From: Symbiodinium microadriaticum
Taxonomy: Eukaryota; Sar; Dinophyceae; Suessiales; Symbiodiniaceae
NCBI GenBank assembly: GCA_001939145.1
Contig: LSRX01001120.1
Span: 33,705-97,704 of the forward strand
DNA length: 64,000 bases
Reading direction: 5' to 3'
Shown here: positions 62,701 through 64,000 of the stretch, piece by piece
Layout: each line of letters opens with the position of its first letter
Position numbering within the stretch: the first letter of the stretch is position 1
Translations under genes and position numbers: made by a program
Notes under the pieces: model-generated
What the model saw: only the letters and a program-made list of their open reading frames with translations
Told to the model about the DNA's origin: nothing
Databases searched by the model: none

Positions 62701-62959
62701 ATTACACTTAACTTGGTGCATGCGTTTACCTTCAACACAGCCGAAGCCGTCTGCTTTACAAGGTCTCAACTACCAAGGACTCCTTGTTTGCGGCTGTCGC
62801 ACACCAAAACACCAAGTCTATTCAAGACTGAGGCACAGGCAATATTCGTGATCTCCATCTTTTTGATAATTTCGGGGTGGTGGCCGTGGTTTTCGCAATC
62901 TGGAGGTTCAACATCGACCAGATATCTTTTATTCACAGTGCCAGTACACTTTTGCATAC

Positions 62960-63125
62960 GGTGTTCACTGTATATGCTTTACATGTGTTACTTACTGTAT
63001 TCTCTTCCCGTACGGTACATACCGTAGGTCTTGTACATACTGTATATACTGTATGCACTGTATACGCTAGTTACATTCTATACCCATACTGTACATACTG
63101 GATATATGTACCATATACGCTATAT
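62960..63125. repeat. Degenerate TACTGTATA-type repeat
   Basis: GTACATACTGTATATACTGT and similar words recur with a ~10-base spacing (TACTGTA, CACTGTA, CATACTGTACATACTG). No coding signal is seen. Confidence 0.5.
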
Positions 63126-63171
63126 ACATACTTTTGATAAAGCGTATGGCTGTATAGATAGAGAAGTCAAT

Positions 63172-63275
63172 GGATATATATATATATATATACACATACA
63201 TATATATATATATATATATATCTATGTATATTTTTAAACAAACATAGAAAATACATATATATATATATACACACA
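63172..63275. repeat. (TA)n microsatellite
   Basis: Three runs of alternating TA are separated by CACATACA and TTTTTAAACAAACATAG. Confidence 0.9.
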
Positions 63276-64000
63276 TACATGTGCCGCCGTACTAACAGGT
63301 ATCTGTATACACGTCGTATAGAGGTCCGAGTTGCCTTTCGGACAGTATTGGCAGCGGTTGAACAGATCTTAAAGCTGCGCCGTTCCCAGCTGCACTTTCC
63401 AGAGCACCGTAAACGGACTTGACAGTAATTGCGCGGATTCAACAGTACCGAAAACTACATGTTTTTGCAGTATTTGCAGTTGTCTCAGATGTTTTTGCAC
63501 TATGTCGAATCGCAAGCCCTGAAACTATAAGAGGCAAACGTCTACGGAAAACTGGGGGACCAATGCCGAAGGGAATGGACAACACTGAATAGCTAGTTTG
63601 CGAATCACGTCCTAGGAATCCTACACCACAAGGTTTTGGGCACGATTTTGGTGTAGCTATCCAGGACCAATAACCGGGATGCTGCGAAATGAGGCCCTTA
63701 GACTAGTCACCAATCCTCCTGGGTTGTGGCACTGCTCCAAACCCTGAACCCCGATCCCTAAACCCTAAACCCTGAACCCTAAACCCTAAACCCTAAACCC
63801 TGAACCCCGATCCCTAAACCCTCAGACCGAAACCCCAAACCCTAATCCCCCTGCGTCTATAAGGGCTTCTACAAGGGCTTAGGGTGTAGCCTTGATAATG
63901 AGAATAGGCTTTTGGGGTATAGTCCACTATAATTCTAAGGAGCCTCCAAAATAGTATCGGTAATTCTTTCTGCCCCTCTATTACCGCCGCAAGCTGGAGT

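Overview
The window is nuclear DNA of a dinoflagellate. Four things point there. A 19-base match to the dinoflagellate trans-spliced leader lies at 34128-34146. Long tracts of the telomere-type heptamer TTTAGGG/CCCTAAA fill the right-hand third. Introns inferred from protein homology use GC-AG and GA-AG borders as well as GT-AG. Genes occur as small exons on the + strand in GC-rich sequence. Nothing bacterial (operons, RBSs, CRISPR) is present.

Left third (1-33 kb): a J-domain exon pair near 0.5-0.7 kb, then about 17 thrombospondin type 1 (TSP1) modules spread over 0.15-22 kb. They are read here as exons of one or more large TSP1-repeat proteins. A family-25-like glycosyltransferase exon sits among them at 20.8-21.5 kb. 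A TraB-like membrane protein exon lies at 27.9-28.9 kb. Exons of a NOP2/NSUN1-type rRNA cytosine-5 methyltransferase cover about 30.5-32.6 kb. They stop before the SAM-binding and catalytic motifs. The N-terminal exons of a type I L-asparaginase follow at 33.3-33.95 kb and stop in mid-domain.

Middle (34.0-41.0 kb), the most remarkable part: an imperfect (TATG)n microsatellite is followed by a strictly 52-bp periodic array of 132 units. Each unit is 21 bp of unique sequence plus an invariant 31-bp block, (GTAT)7GTA. I read every unit and found no length drift. In six places the block is missing and the unique run is exactly 73 bp (21+31+21), so the grid is never lost. When the unique pieces are read in one fixed genomic frame they stay free of stops from about 35.95 kb to a TGA at 40959-40961, roughly 670 codons. 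The first unique piece carries the spliced-leader relic. The simplest reading is an mRNA-derived (retroposed) coding sequence in which 31 of every 52 bases have been overwritten by one tetranucleotide 31-mer. This is either a very unusual genome feature or a data-processing artefact. Deciding between these is the key question for the window.

Right third (41.1-64 kb): beginning at a single N (41088), the sequence becomes a patchwork of degenerate TTTAGGG-type tracts in both orientations. Between them lie two families of small terminal-inverted-repeat elements, a duplicated ~280-bp segment, a ~2.1-kb pure (CAGG)n array and several other microsatellites. I recognise no convincing protein gene there. 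It looks subtelomeric, or like a mosaic of interstitial telomeric repeats.
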